A stretch of 64,000 nucleotides of DNA. Source: Salinisphaera dokdonensis (GTDB lineage Bacteria; Pseudomonadota; Gammaproteobacteria; Nevskiales; Salinisphaeraceae). Made by a program: the position numbers and the translations under genes. Below are positions 36,627 through 44,347 of the stretch, one piece after another; positions within the stretch are counted from its first letter, which is position 1, and every line of letters begins with the position of its first letter. The stretch is from NCBI RefSeq assembly GCF_040361215.1, contig NZ_APND01000004.1, forward strand, positions 124,001-188,000, in the 5' to 3' direction. The notes under the pieces are model-generated. The model ran no database searches and was not told the origin of the DNA. It worked only from the letters and a program-made list of their open reading frames with translations.

Positions 36627-37403
36627 ATGCAACTCGAGAATAGAGTGGCCCTGGTCACCGGTGGTGGCCGTGGAATCGGGCAGGGCATAGCGCTAGCGCT
36701 GGCAGAGGCTGGGGCCGATGTGGCGGTCGCCGACGTGGACGCCGCCATCGCCCGCGAAACAGCAGACAAGGTCGAACAGGCCGGGCGTCGCAGCACGGCC
36801 ATCACTGTGGACGTACGAGATCCGGCGTCGGTCGAAGCCATGGTCGCATCGACACAGGACGCGCTCGGCGATATGGATATCGCAGTAAACAACGCCGGTG
36901 TCATCAGCATCAAGGGCGTCGGCGAAATCAGCGTCGACGACTGGGATCAGATCATGGCCGTCAATGCGCGCGGCGTATTCCTCTGCTCCCAGGCCGAGAT
37001 CGCCGTCATGCGGCCGCGCCAATCGGGCCGGATCATCAATGTCGCCTCGATCGCCGGCAAGGTCGGGTTTCCCGATCTGTCCCACTATTCCGCGTCCAAG
37101 TTCGCGGTGATCGGCTTCACCAATGCCGTCGCCAAGGAAGTCGCGGCCGAAGGTATTACCGTGAACGCAATCTGCCCCGGCATTGTCGGAACCGGCATGT
37201 GGCGCGGTGACGACGGCCTTTCCGGCCGTTGGAGCGAGCCGGGCGAAACCGAAGAACAGTCCTGGGAACGCCACCAGAAGACGCTGCTGCCGCAAGGCGT
37301 GGCCCAGACGCCTGCAGACATGGGCCAACTCGCGGTCTATCTGGCAGGCGCGGAACACGTGACCGGGCAGGCCATTGCAGTCGACGGCGGTTTTTCGTTG
37401 TAG
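36627..37403 (+). CDS. SDR-family alcohol dehydrogenase/oxidoreductase
   Basis: A 258-residue classical short-chain dehydrogenase. TGGGRGIG (about residues 11-18) binds NAD(P), VADVD with an acidic residue after beta-2 favours NAD over NADP, NNAG and the catalytic Ser (NVASIAG) and YSASK follow. It resembles acetoin/butanediol-type and other secondary-alcohol dehydrogenases, but its substrate is unknown. CGGAGGAGA precedes the ATG. It is the first gene behind the sigma-54 promoter and is followed 71 bases later by the monooxygenase, suggesting alcohol-to-ketone oxidation ahead of an oxygenation step (inference). Confidence 0.92.
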   Translation: MQLENRVALVTGGGRGIGQGIALALAEAGADVAVADVDAAIARETADKVEQAGRRSTAITVDVRDPASVEAMVASTQDALGDMDIAVNNAGVISIKGVGEISVDDWDQIMAVNARGVFLCSQAEIAVMRPRQSGRIINVASIAGKVGFPDLSHYSASKFAVIGFTNAVAKEVAAEGITVNAICPGIVGTGMWRGDDGLSGRWSEPGETEEQSWERHQKTLLPQGVAQTPADMGQLAVYLAGAEHVTGQAIAVDGGFSL

Positions 37404-37474
37404 TTGATCAAAAGATCGCTGGCAGAAGAGGGCGATACAGCCCCTACATATAAATAGAAGCAAGGAGGAGTTTC

Positions 37475-39277
37475 ATGCTCGACACCACAGCGGCCGCACA
37501 GGCCAATAGCGTACTCAACCGCCTTGACGAGGCGCTCACCCAGGGCGATATCGAGGCCGCGCTCGAGCTGTTCGCAGTCGAATGCTACTGGCGCGACATC
37601 GTCGCGTTCACCTGGAACATCAAGACCGTGGAAGGCAAAAGCGGCATCCGGGACATGCTTTCCAACTGCCTCGACAACGCCCAGCCCCACGACTGGGCCC
37701 TGGACGAGCGCGAGACGGCCACCGAAACCGATGGCGTCATCGAGGCCTGGATCGTGTTCGAGACCGCGGTCGCACGTGGTTCGGGCTTTGTGCGTATCAA
37801 GGACGGCCTGATCTGGACGCTGCTCACGACCATGGATGAGCTAAAGGGTTACGAAGAACCGCTCGGCGATTCGCGCCCGCTCGGCGCCAAGCACGGCGAC
37901 GAACAGGGCCAGCCCACGTGGAAAGAAGAGCGCGAACACGAGCTCGCGTCGCTCGGCGTGGACACCCAGCCGTACGTGCTCATCATCGGCGGCGGGCAGG
38001 GCGGCATTGCCCTCGGCGCACGTTTACGCCAGCTCGGCGTGCCCGCGCTGATCATCGAGAAGAACGAGCGGGCCGGGGACTCGTGGCGAAAACGCTACAA
38101 ATCGCTGTGCCTGCATGATCCGGTCTGGTACGACCACCTGCCGTATATCAAATTTCCGCGTAACTGGCCGGTCTTTGCGCCCAAGGACAAGATCGGCGAC
38201 TGGCTGGAAATGTACGCGCGCGTGATGGAGCTGAACTTCTGGGGTTCGACCGAGGCGCGCAAGGCCAGCTACGACGAGGCGAGCGGGACCTGGACCGTTG
38301 TGGTCGAGCGCGAAGGCAAGGAGATAACGCTCAAGCCGCGCCAGCTCGTGCTGGCCACCGGCATGTCGGCCAAGCCCAACGTGCCCGACATCGAGGGCCA
38401 GGACGTGTTCGAGGGCATCCAGCAGCATTCGTCCGAACATCCTGGCCCGGACGGCATGAAAGGCAAGAAGGTTGCCGTGATCGGCTCCAACAACTCCTCG
38501 CACGACATTTGCGCCGCACTTGCCGAGGCGGGCGTCGACGTGACCATGATTCAGCGCTCGTCGACGCATATTTCGCGCTCGGAATCACTGATGAAGTACG
38601 CGCTCGGGCCACTCTATTCCGAAGAAGCGCTCGCGGACGGGATCACGACCGAGAAGGCCGACATGCTGTTCGCCTCGATTCCCTACGCGATCATGGCGGA
38701 TTTCCAGAAGCCGATATTCGACGAGATCCGGAAGGTCGACGCCGACTTCTACGACCAGCTGGAACGAGCCGGTTTCATGCTCGACTTCGGCCCGGACGAC
38801 TCGGGGTTGTTCATGAAGTACCTGCGACGCGCATCCGGCTACTACATCGATGTCGGCGCATCGCAGCTGATCATCGACGGCACGATCAGGCTCGAGAGCG
38901 GTTCGCAGGTCGCACGGCTGACGAAGAACAGCGTGGTGCTGGAGGACGGGCGCGAGGTCCAGGCAGACGTCGTGATCTATGCGACTGGCTACGGCTCTAT
39001 GAATGGCTGGGCGGCCGACCTGATATCGCAGGATGTCGCAGACAAAGTGGGTAAGGTCTGGGGCCTGGGTTCGGACACGCCCAAGGACCCGGGACCGTGG
39101 GAAGGTGAGCAGCGCAATATGTGGAAGCCGACGCAACAGGACGCGCTGTGGTTCCATGGCGGTAATCTCGCGCAGTCAAGGTTTTATTCGCACTTTCTCG
39201 CGTTGCAGCTGAAGGCGAGGATGGAGGGTGTGAAGACCCCGGTATACGGCCAGCAGAAGCCGCACCATACGCACTGA
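37475..39277 (+). CDS. NTF2-like domain/flavin-containing monooxygenase fusion
   Basis: A 600-residue protein. Residues 1-130 form an NTF2/SnoaL-like domain; residues from about 165 form a class B flavin monooxygenase with FAD motif GGGQGG, NADPH motif GSNNSS, and ATGYG near the end. The FMO/Baeyer-Villiger fingerprint F-x-G-x3-H-x3-(W/Y/F) appears as FEGIQQHSSEH, with His in the last position, so it is neither a typical Baeyer-Villiger enzyme nor a typical FMO. It would oxygenate a small ketone, amine or aromatic. AAGGAGGAG precedes the ATG. It ends the sigma-54 operon, with a strong terminator 33 bases after the stop. Confidence 0.9.
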   Translation: MLDTTAAAQANSVLNRLDEALTQGDIEAALELFAVECYWRDIVAFTWNIKTVEGKSGIRDMLSNCLDNAQPHDWALDERETATETDGVIEAWIVFETAVARGSGFVRIKDGLIWTLLTTMDELKGYEEPLGDSRPLGAKHGDEQGQPTWKEEREHELASLGVDTQPYVLIIGGGQGGIALGARLRQLGVPALIIEKNERAGDSWRKRYKSLCLHDPVWYDHLPYIKFPRNWPVFAPKDKIGDWLEMYARVMELNFWGSTEARKASYDEASGTWTVVVEREGKEITLKPRQLVLATGMSAKPNVPDIEGQDVFEGIQQHSSEHPGPDGMKGKKVAVIGSNNSSHDICAALAEAGVDVTMIQRSSTHISRSESLMKYALGPLYSEEALADGITTEKADMLFASIPYAIMADFQKPIFDEIRKVDADFYDQLERAGFMLDFGPDDSGLFMKYLRRASGYYIDVGASQLIIDGTIRLESGSQVARLTKNSVVLEDGREVQADVVIYATGYGSMNGWAADLISQDVADKVGKVWGLGSDTPKDPGPWEGEQRNMWKPTQQDALWFHGGNLAQSRFYSHFLALQLKARMEGVKTPVYGQQKPHHTH

Positions 39278-39309
39278 TGCTTGGCCTAGAAATCACTTGA
39301 AGTATCCAG

Positions 39310-39335
39310 CGGGGGCCTTGAGCCCCCGTTTTTTT
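39310..39335 (+). terminator. Intrinsic terminator after the monooxygenase
   Basis: CGGGGGC-CTTGA-GCCCCCG is a perfect 7-bp stem followed by seven T residues, a strong rho-independent terminator that closes the SDR-monooxygenase operon. Confidence 0.95.
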
Positions 39336-39511
39336 ACGGGTGTGGCCACAGGTCGTGGAATTTGTCTGGCCTGTTCAAGTCAGATGGGCATTGTCGACCT
39401 GAGCGAAACATGCCGCCAACGCCCGTAAAACTTGCGGATACGGTCAGTTACCGTGCGTGGCGACCGTCTAAGGTAAACTTGGGGTCGTTTTCAGGCAGGG
39501 TATGTTCCGAT

Positions 39512-40180
39512 ATGACCGAGTTCTCGGTTATCGAAAAAAGAGCGCGCGAACTTGTGGGCGGCAAGGAAGCGCTCCAATCGCAGTTGATCAGCCCCGAGCC
39601 GCCCGAGTCGCTCGCCATGATCGGCGACGATCGCTACCTGTCGGTCATGAATCGGCGCGTGTTCCGCGCCGGGCTTACGCATCGCCTTGTCGACCAGCGC
39701 TGGCCGGCATTTGAAGTCGCATTTGCGGATTTTGATCTCGACACGGTCGCCGCGTTCGACGATACCGACCTGCAACGTCTGGCCCGCGACGAAAGCCTGA
39801 TTCGGCACCGCAAGAAGATATTTGCCGTTCGCGACAACGCCATAGCCATGCAGAAGATCGTCGAAGAATTCGGCAGCTTTGGCTTCTGGTTGGCGGAATG
39901 GCCGGAAGACGAGATCGTCGATCTCTGGCAGGAATTGCGGCGGCGCTTCACCCAGTTGGGCGGTAACTCGGCTCCCGCCTTTCTTCGCATGTGTGGAAAA
40001 GACACGTTCTTGCTCACCGATTGGGTGGTGCGCGCGCTAGCGCACTGGGGTGTCTATGAAGGGCGCACCACCAGCAAGGCGGCGCTCGCCGAGATCCAGA
40101 CCGCATTCAATGACTGGGAGGAGGCCACCGAGCGGCCCTTCTGCCAGCTCAGCCAGATACTCGCTTTTTCAATTAATTAG
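39512..40180 (+). CDS. Divergent DNA-3-methyladenine glycosylase I (Tag) family protein
   Basis: A 222-residue protein whose central part (RVFRAGLTHRLVDQRWPAFE, then LARDESLIRHRKKIFAVRDN) follows the Tag glycosylase core, a helix-hairpin-helix base-excision fold that removes 3-methyladenine. It lacks the N-terminal Cys-x-Trp and the His-x3-Cys zinc ligands of E. coli Tag. The shortened N-terminus and altered C-terminus put it in a divergent subgroup, so activity on 3-methyladenine is not assured. The ATG at 39512 starts the similarity; a longer frame reaches 39362 into the region after the terminator. The lipoprotein gene starts 12 bases later. Confidence 0.8.
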   Translation: MTEFSVIEKRARELVGGKEALQSQLISPEPPESLAMIGDDRYLSVMNRRVFRAGLTHRLVDQRWPAFEVAFADFDLDTVAAFDDTDLQRLARDESLIRHRKKIFAVRDNAIAMQKIVEEFGSFGFWLAEWPEDEIVDLWQELRRRFTQLGGNSAPAFLRMCGKDTFLLTDWVVRALAHWGVYEGRTTSKAALAEIQTAFNDWEEATERPFCQLSQILAFSIN

Positions 40181-40192
40181 ACCAGGTATTTA

Positions 40193-41020
40193 ATGTTCCG
40201 AGACAATCCGTTTCGTCGTTTGTGCGCGATGCTCTTCATCGCGTTTTCAGCAGTTCTCGCGGGCTGCGGGTCGGAGCCCGATCCGAACATCAACGTGTCC
40301 GGGGAACTCGTGCGCAACACTGAGCAGGCGCTTCCCGCGAACGCAAGCGCTCGAATCAGCATGTTCGAGCATCGCGACGGTGGTGGCGACAAACGCATCG
40401 TCGCCGAACGGTCTATTCACAAGGTTCAGGGTGAGACCATAAAGTTCGATCTGGAAATCGCGCGTAACCTCATAAAACCGAACGAGGAATACGGGCTGCG
40501 CGCTGAAGTTATGGCGCCGGAGGGCGACGTGCTTTGGCAGATGGATCAGCCATTGCGATTCAAGCCGCTCGAAAACAGCGAAGGCGTCAAACTCGAGCTG
40601 GTGAAGGCACGTCAGGAGATGGACTTGGCGTTTCGCAAGTACCGATGCGAGGACGGTTTCCATCTCTCGGCGGTCACCAATACGGATCGCGCGATTGTAC
40701 GGCTCGGTAATCGGCGGCTCGTACTTCCGGCAACGCAGGGCGGCGACAGTTTTGTCGACGAGCACGACAATCGGCTCAAGACCGAAACCGATGAGCGTAT
40801 TAGTTTTCGCGTAGACGGCAGTGAGCATACCCTTTGCGAACCGGTGCCCGACCAGACGCCCTCGCAGATCGAGCCGGCCGAGAGCGCTGAAGGCGAGGGC
40901 GGAGATCCGAATGCGGGTGGTGCGCGGTCGACGAACGAGGGCGAAGAGTCGACCGAGGTTGAAGGGCGCTCTCAGGAGAGCTCAGACCACTCGTCCGGGA
41001 AGGCCAACTCGCCGGCGTAA
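40193..41020 (+). CDS. YbaY-MliC domain lipoprotein
   Basis: A 275-residue lipoprotein: signal peptide with lipobox AVLAGC (lipidated Cys25). Residues about 35-140 resemble YbaY, a beta-sandwich domain of unclear role. Residues about 150-215 resemble MliC (FRKYRCEDGF...LPATQGGDSF...HTLCEP), the membrane-bound inhibitor of C-type lysozyme, including its paired cysteines. The last 55 residues are a Glu/Ser/Gly-rich disordered tail. It would sit in the outer membrane and guard peptidoglycan from lysozyme (inference from MliC). It follows the Tag-like gene by 12 bases. Confidence 0.78.
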   Translation: MFRDNPFRRLCAMLFIAFSAVLAGCGSEPDPNINVSGELVRNTEQALPANASARISMFEHRDGGGDKRIVAERSIHKVQGETIKFDLEIARNLIKPNEEYGLRAEVMAPEGDVLWQMDQPLRFKPLENSEGVKLELVKARQEMDLAFRKYRCEDGFHLSAVTNTDRAIVRLGNRRLVLPATQGGDSFVDEHDNRLKTETDERISFRVDGSEHTLCEPVPDQTPSQIEPAESAEGEGGDPNAGGARSTNEGEESTEVEGRSQESSDHSSGKANSPA

Positions 41021-41355
41021 GTTATTTCTCTCTTGGGCGGGCCGTCCGGCCCTCTGTGCGTACGTCGAGGTTGACACCGACGTGCGGAGTGCTGCTTATC
41101 GTTTCGGCGCGTTCTTACTCAGGCGGCTTGACGGAGTATTGGGGGGTTAAAATGAGCGGTCACTGCGAGTTTGTAGAAATTTATTCTTTTCGCATAATTT
41201 CTCATTCTAGCTGGCCACATGTTGGATGCAGGGCGCCGATTAAAGTGGGAATAATAAGCCAATAGACCACCGTATCATTACGGTGTATCGCCTTCATATT
41301 GATTCGGGTAGCCTGATAATTCGTTATTAGTTCCAAACCGGTCAATTGAAACAAA
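41021..41355. other. AT-rich gene-less stretch before the AI-2E family gene
   Basis: No gene is visible. The first part holds a small GC stem (GGGCC-GTCC-GGCCC, 41039-41052) that may end the lipoprotein transcript. From about 41150 the DNA is clearly more AT-rich than its surroundings and contains the palindrome CACCGTA-TCAT-TACGGTG (41268-41285), 71 bases before the next start codon. Confidence 0.45.
41268..41285. promoter_or_regulatory. Palindrome upstream of the AI-2E family gene
   Basis: CACCGTA-TCAT-TACGGTG has perfect 7-base arms in an AT-rich promoter-like region. It could be an operator or a leader hairpin; no neighbouring regulator gene points to either. Confidence 0.4.
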
Positions 41356-42501
41356 ATGGGCGACCACACCCCTAAGGAAGATCACTCTTCCCATCGTTAT
41401 TGGCCGCGCACGATCCCTCGCTGGATCGGTCTGATGCTTTTCGTCTACGCGTCAGTGGCCGTTCTGGCGCAGGCCAAGAACTTCCTGGTGCCCGTCGTGC
41501 TGGCATTTTTGCTGGCGATGGTGTTTGCGCCGCTACGGCGTCTTTTGGGGCGTCGCGGCATTCCTGCCGGCGTGTCCTCATTGGGCATTGTTCTGCTACT
41601 GCTTGCCGGATTTCTGTGCATCGTGACCGCGCTGGCCATGCCGGTGAGCACCTGGATAGAGAACGCGCCGCAGATCGAACGCCAGATTCAGAAGAAGATC
41701 ACACATTTGTCGGCCTCTCTGAACGGTCTTTATGAAGCCAACGAACGTATTAGAGAAGTCACGGCCGCCGAAGAAGCAGGCTCGAGTGAGATCCAGAAAG
41801 TCGAGATGGCCGACAACGGCTTGGTAACCAACGCGGCATTACTGGCACCGAGCGTAATGACGCAATTCCTTTTCACGTTCGTGTTATTGCTGTTCCTCCT
41901 GGCGTCCGGCGACATGTTCTACGAGAAGCTGGTCCACGTGATCCCGACGCTCAAGGACAAGCGGCGGGCCGTGCGCATTGTTTACGGCATAGAACGCCAG
42001 TTGTCGCAGTATCTGATGACGATCACGCTGATCAACGCCGGTCTGGGTGTTTGTGTCGGCGCAGCCATGTGGGCGCTGGGCATGCCAAGCCCGCTGATTT
42101 TTGGCGTGATTGCGTTCGTGTTCAATTTCATCCCGTACCTGGGCGCGATCAGTGGTGTGGTGATTGCCGGCGCGGTCGCGCTGGTAGCGCTCGAGGGCAT
42201 CGTCTGGGCGCCATTGGTTGCGGGTGTGTATCTCGGATTGACTGCCATCGAAGGCCAATTCGTGACGCCGTATTTCGTGGGCCGCAAGCTGCGGGTAAAC
42301 ACGGTCATGGTGTTTCTCGCCGTATCGTTCTGGGCCTGGCTATGGTCGGCCGTCGGGATGATCGTGGCCGTGCCGCTGCTCGTAACGGTCAAGACGTTTT
42401 GCGATCACATCGAAGAGCTCCATGAGTTGGGCGACTTCCTTTCCGAGAGACATGCCGAAAACGAGCCGCCTAACCATGAAGCGGTTACACGGCAGCGGTG
42501 A
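41356..42501 (+). CDS. AI-2E family transporter (PerM/YdiK-like permease)
   Basis: A 381-residue inner-membrane protein with about eight transmembrane segments in the AI-2E exporter layout. The N-terminal pair (FVYASVAVLAQAKNFLVPVV) and the conserved C-terminal GVIAFVFNFIPYLGAISGV and EGQFVTPYFVGRKLRVN motifs are diagnostic. Despite the family name, most members are not known to carry autoinducer-2; several act as Na+(Li+)/H+ antiporters or unknown efflux pumps. The gene is single, with its promoter in the AT-rich gap upstream. Confidence 0.9.
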   Translation: MGDHTPKEDHSSHRYWPRTIPRWIGLMLFVYASVAVLAQAKNFLVPVVLAFLLAMVFAPLRRLLGRRGIPAGVSSLGIVLLLLAGFLCIVTALAMPVSTWIENAPQIERQIQKKITHLSASLNGLYEANERIREVTAAEEAGSSEIQKVEMADNGLVTNAALLAPSVMTQFLFTFVLLLFLLASGDMFYEKLVHVIPTLKDKRRAVRIVYGIERQLSQYLMTITLINAGLGVCVGAAMWALGMPSPLIFGVIAFVFNFIPYLGAISGVVIAGAVALVALEGIVWAPLVAGVYLGLTAIEGQFVTPYFVGRKLRVNTVMVFLAVSFWAWLWSAVGMIVAVPLLVTVKTFCDHIEELHELGDFLSERHAENEPPNHEAVTRQR

Positions 42502-42820
42502 TCGATGCGGTTGTCTCGTCAAGACTGCCGACCGCCGCACCAATAGCTGCGCATAATGTATATTATGTTAAATGCAATATTATTGCCGGTGAGGATTGCA
42601 TCGTTAATGCTCTTCCATCGGGCCTGTGCGTCGCGACCAGCCGCCCTGACTTTGGGTTACGTTGCTCGTCGCCCGAGTTATTCGGCGGTGTGCCCGAGAT
42701 CTTCGCGACGCGCAGACGTCCCCGTGCGAAGCGCTCCCCGGGTTGCATAGTCGAACGCAATTGAAGCACGGGCTCTCTTGCTAGTGCCTCAACGTCGCGC
42801 TGAGGTTTTGGAAGAACCAG
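42502..42820. other. Gene-less stretch with two AT-rich palindromes
   Basis: No supported gene. CATAAT-GTAT-ATTATG (42552-42567) and GCAATA-T-TATTGC (42574-42586) lie 7 bases apart in a short AT-rich island. They could be operators, but the only nearby start codon facing them is none, since the next gene ends here on the minus strand. Confidence 0.4.
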
Positions 42821-43030
42821 TTACGGAGCGGCCGCCAACGACGATCGGTGTGCGCGTGCCCGGCGATAGCTGATCGCCTGCGTACCGAGAATTGACGTTG
42901 CGAGCGCCAACACGGCCCACTCGACGCCGGTGCCAGACATGATGCTGGCGATAAAGCCAGTCATCAGGAAGGCCGCTACAAGCGTCGTGATCCAGGAAGC
43001 CAGTCCCAACTGGCGGATATTAAGCAGCAT
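42821..43030 (-). CDS. Small two-helix membrane protein, unknown function
   Basis: A 69-residue protein with two predicted transmembrane helices (about residues 12-33 and 38-55) and a basic C-terminal tail (YRRARAHRSS). It is not recognised. The ATG at 43030 has a strong GGAGGGTC site, which supports it being a real gene; the frame could start 24 codons earlier, but that part is hydrophilic and lacks such a site. It stands alone between the AI-2E gene and the Sel1-repeat gene. Confidence 0.6.
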   Translation of the reverse strand: MLLNIRQLGLASWITTLVAAFLMTGFIASIMSGTGVEWAVLALATSILGTQAISYRRARAHRSSLAAAP

Positions 43031-43378
43031 ATGACCCTCCAGGGGCGCAGCAGAATCAATCCAGAACCGACAAAGCAGCGAATCGTCGCCGTCTGCAGTC
43101 ATCTCAAAGCACTGAGTAATTGGGTAACACCAGCGTACTAATCAATACGTAGTGTCGGATGGCCTAGTTTACGGCGGGTGTGGGCTGATCTTGATAGCGA
43201 ACAGGAAAATTTCCGCGTCGTTAAATCACCGGGCCATGTTCATGTATGGATCGATGTTCTACGTCTTGGGTTTCAGACGCTAGTCGCCAAATCCAACGGC
43301 GAATGGGCATAAGAGACAAATGGCGAATAACGACGTTCCCTGGCCTCAGGCGGCGTGCGCTCCGACCCGAGTGCCTGG
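43031..43378. other. Gene-less stretch before the small membrane protein
   Basis: About 350 bases with no supported gene; this should include the promoter of the small membrane protein (minus strand) and any transcript end of the Sel1-repeat gene. I see no clear terminator or repeat. Confidence 0.4.
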
Positions 43379-44215
43379 CTATTCGTCCAACAGTCGACTC
43401 GCCACCCAGCCGAGTTGTTGGGGCTCCGGCATATAGATCATCGTCCAGTCGTCACGACTGCGGCCAAGCACCGATACCTTGGCGCCCTGTTGCATCCGGG
43501 TGATGACCGGCGTGTCTGTACCGGCACCGGCACGTATTTGTACATTCGTCGCGCCGATTCGTTGTGTAGGCAGCCGCGAAACGTAGGATTCCAGTTCCCC
43601 GCGTGCCCGACTATTGCCGGCCTGTGCTGCATTTGCAAACCAATACACCGCGGCGGCATCGCTTTGCTTGACACCCACGCCGTCCGCACTGGCAGCGCCC
43701 ATATTGTATTGCGCGGCAATGACGCCCTGCTCCGCGGCCTTGCGCCACCACTGCACGGCCTGGGTCATGTCGCGCTCGACACCGCGGCCCTGAGCATAAA
43801 GAGTGCCCAGGTTGTATTGCGCGCCTGCATCACCCTGCTCCGCCGCATCACGAAACCAGCGTGCCGCGGTATCGGGCTGGCGGCGCACACCCATGCCTTC
43901 GAGATAGGCGCGGCCAAGGTTGTTCTGGGCGCTTGCGTTGCCCTGCTCAGCGGCTTCGCGATACCAGCGCACAGCTTCCTGTGGGCTCGGCGCGCCGCCC
44001 TGGCCAGTAGCGAGCAATACCCCGAGATTGAGCTGTGCCTCCGCCTCGCCGGCCTCGGCGCGCTCACGCAACAGCGAACGCGCCGTGTCGTAATCGCCGG
44101 CGCGCATCGCGCGCGCGACGTCTTCCGAATAAGCGGGCGCAGCAGAACCGGTGATCGAATAGATCATGCCGGTCACGCCAAGCGCCAGTACCGCAGCGCG
44201 TAATACTCGAGTCAT
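43379..44215 (-). CDS. Exported Sel1-repeat protein with C-terminal SH3 domain
   Basis: A 278-residue protein: signal peptide-like N-terminus, four Sel1-like repeats (about residues 50-195, units such as AQYNLGTLYAQGRGVERD followed by WWRKAAEQG) and a bacterial SH3 domain at the C-terminus (TNVQIRAGAGTDTPVITRM, WTMIYMP, GWVASRLL). Sel1 repeats are protein-interaction scaffolds; bacterial SH3 domains often bind peptidoglycan, so a periplasmic scaffold is likely. The ATG at 44215 gives a clean signal peptide; an ATG at 44254 is possible. No operon partners. Confidence 0.82.
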   Translation of the reverse strand: MTRVLRAAVLALGVTGMIYSITGSAAPAYSEDVARAMRAGDYDTARSLLRERAEAGEAEAQLNLGVLLATGQGGAPSPQEAVRWYREAAEQGNASAQNNLGRAYLEGMGVRRQPDTAARWFRDAAEQGDAGAQYNLGTLYAQGRGVERDMTQAVQWWRKAAEQGVIAAQYNMGAASADGVGVKQSDAAAVYWFANAAQAGNSRARGELESYVSRLPTQRIGATNVQIRAGAGTDTPVITRMQQGAKVSVLGRSRDDWTMIYMPEPQQLGWVASRLLDE

Positions 44216-44347
44216 ACCCAGGCCGTTGGTTGCTTGTGTCGGGTTGTAGGACATCACTCACCTACGCGAGTGCCGCGCGGCCGGATGTTATGACATCGAC
44301 CGGTGCCCGGCGACAAGTCGCCCGTCGCCAGGCACCGCTGCGTGACG

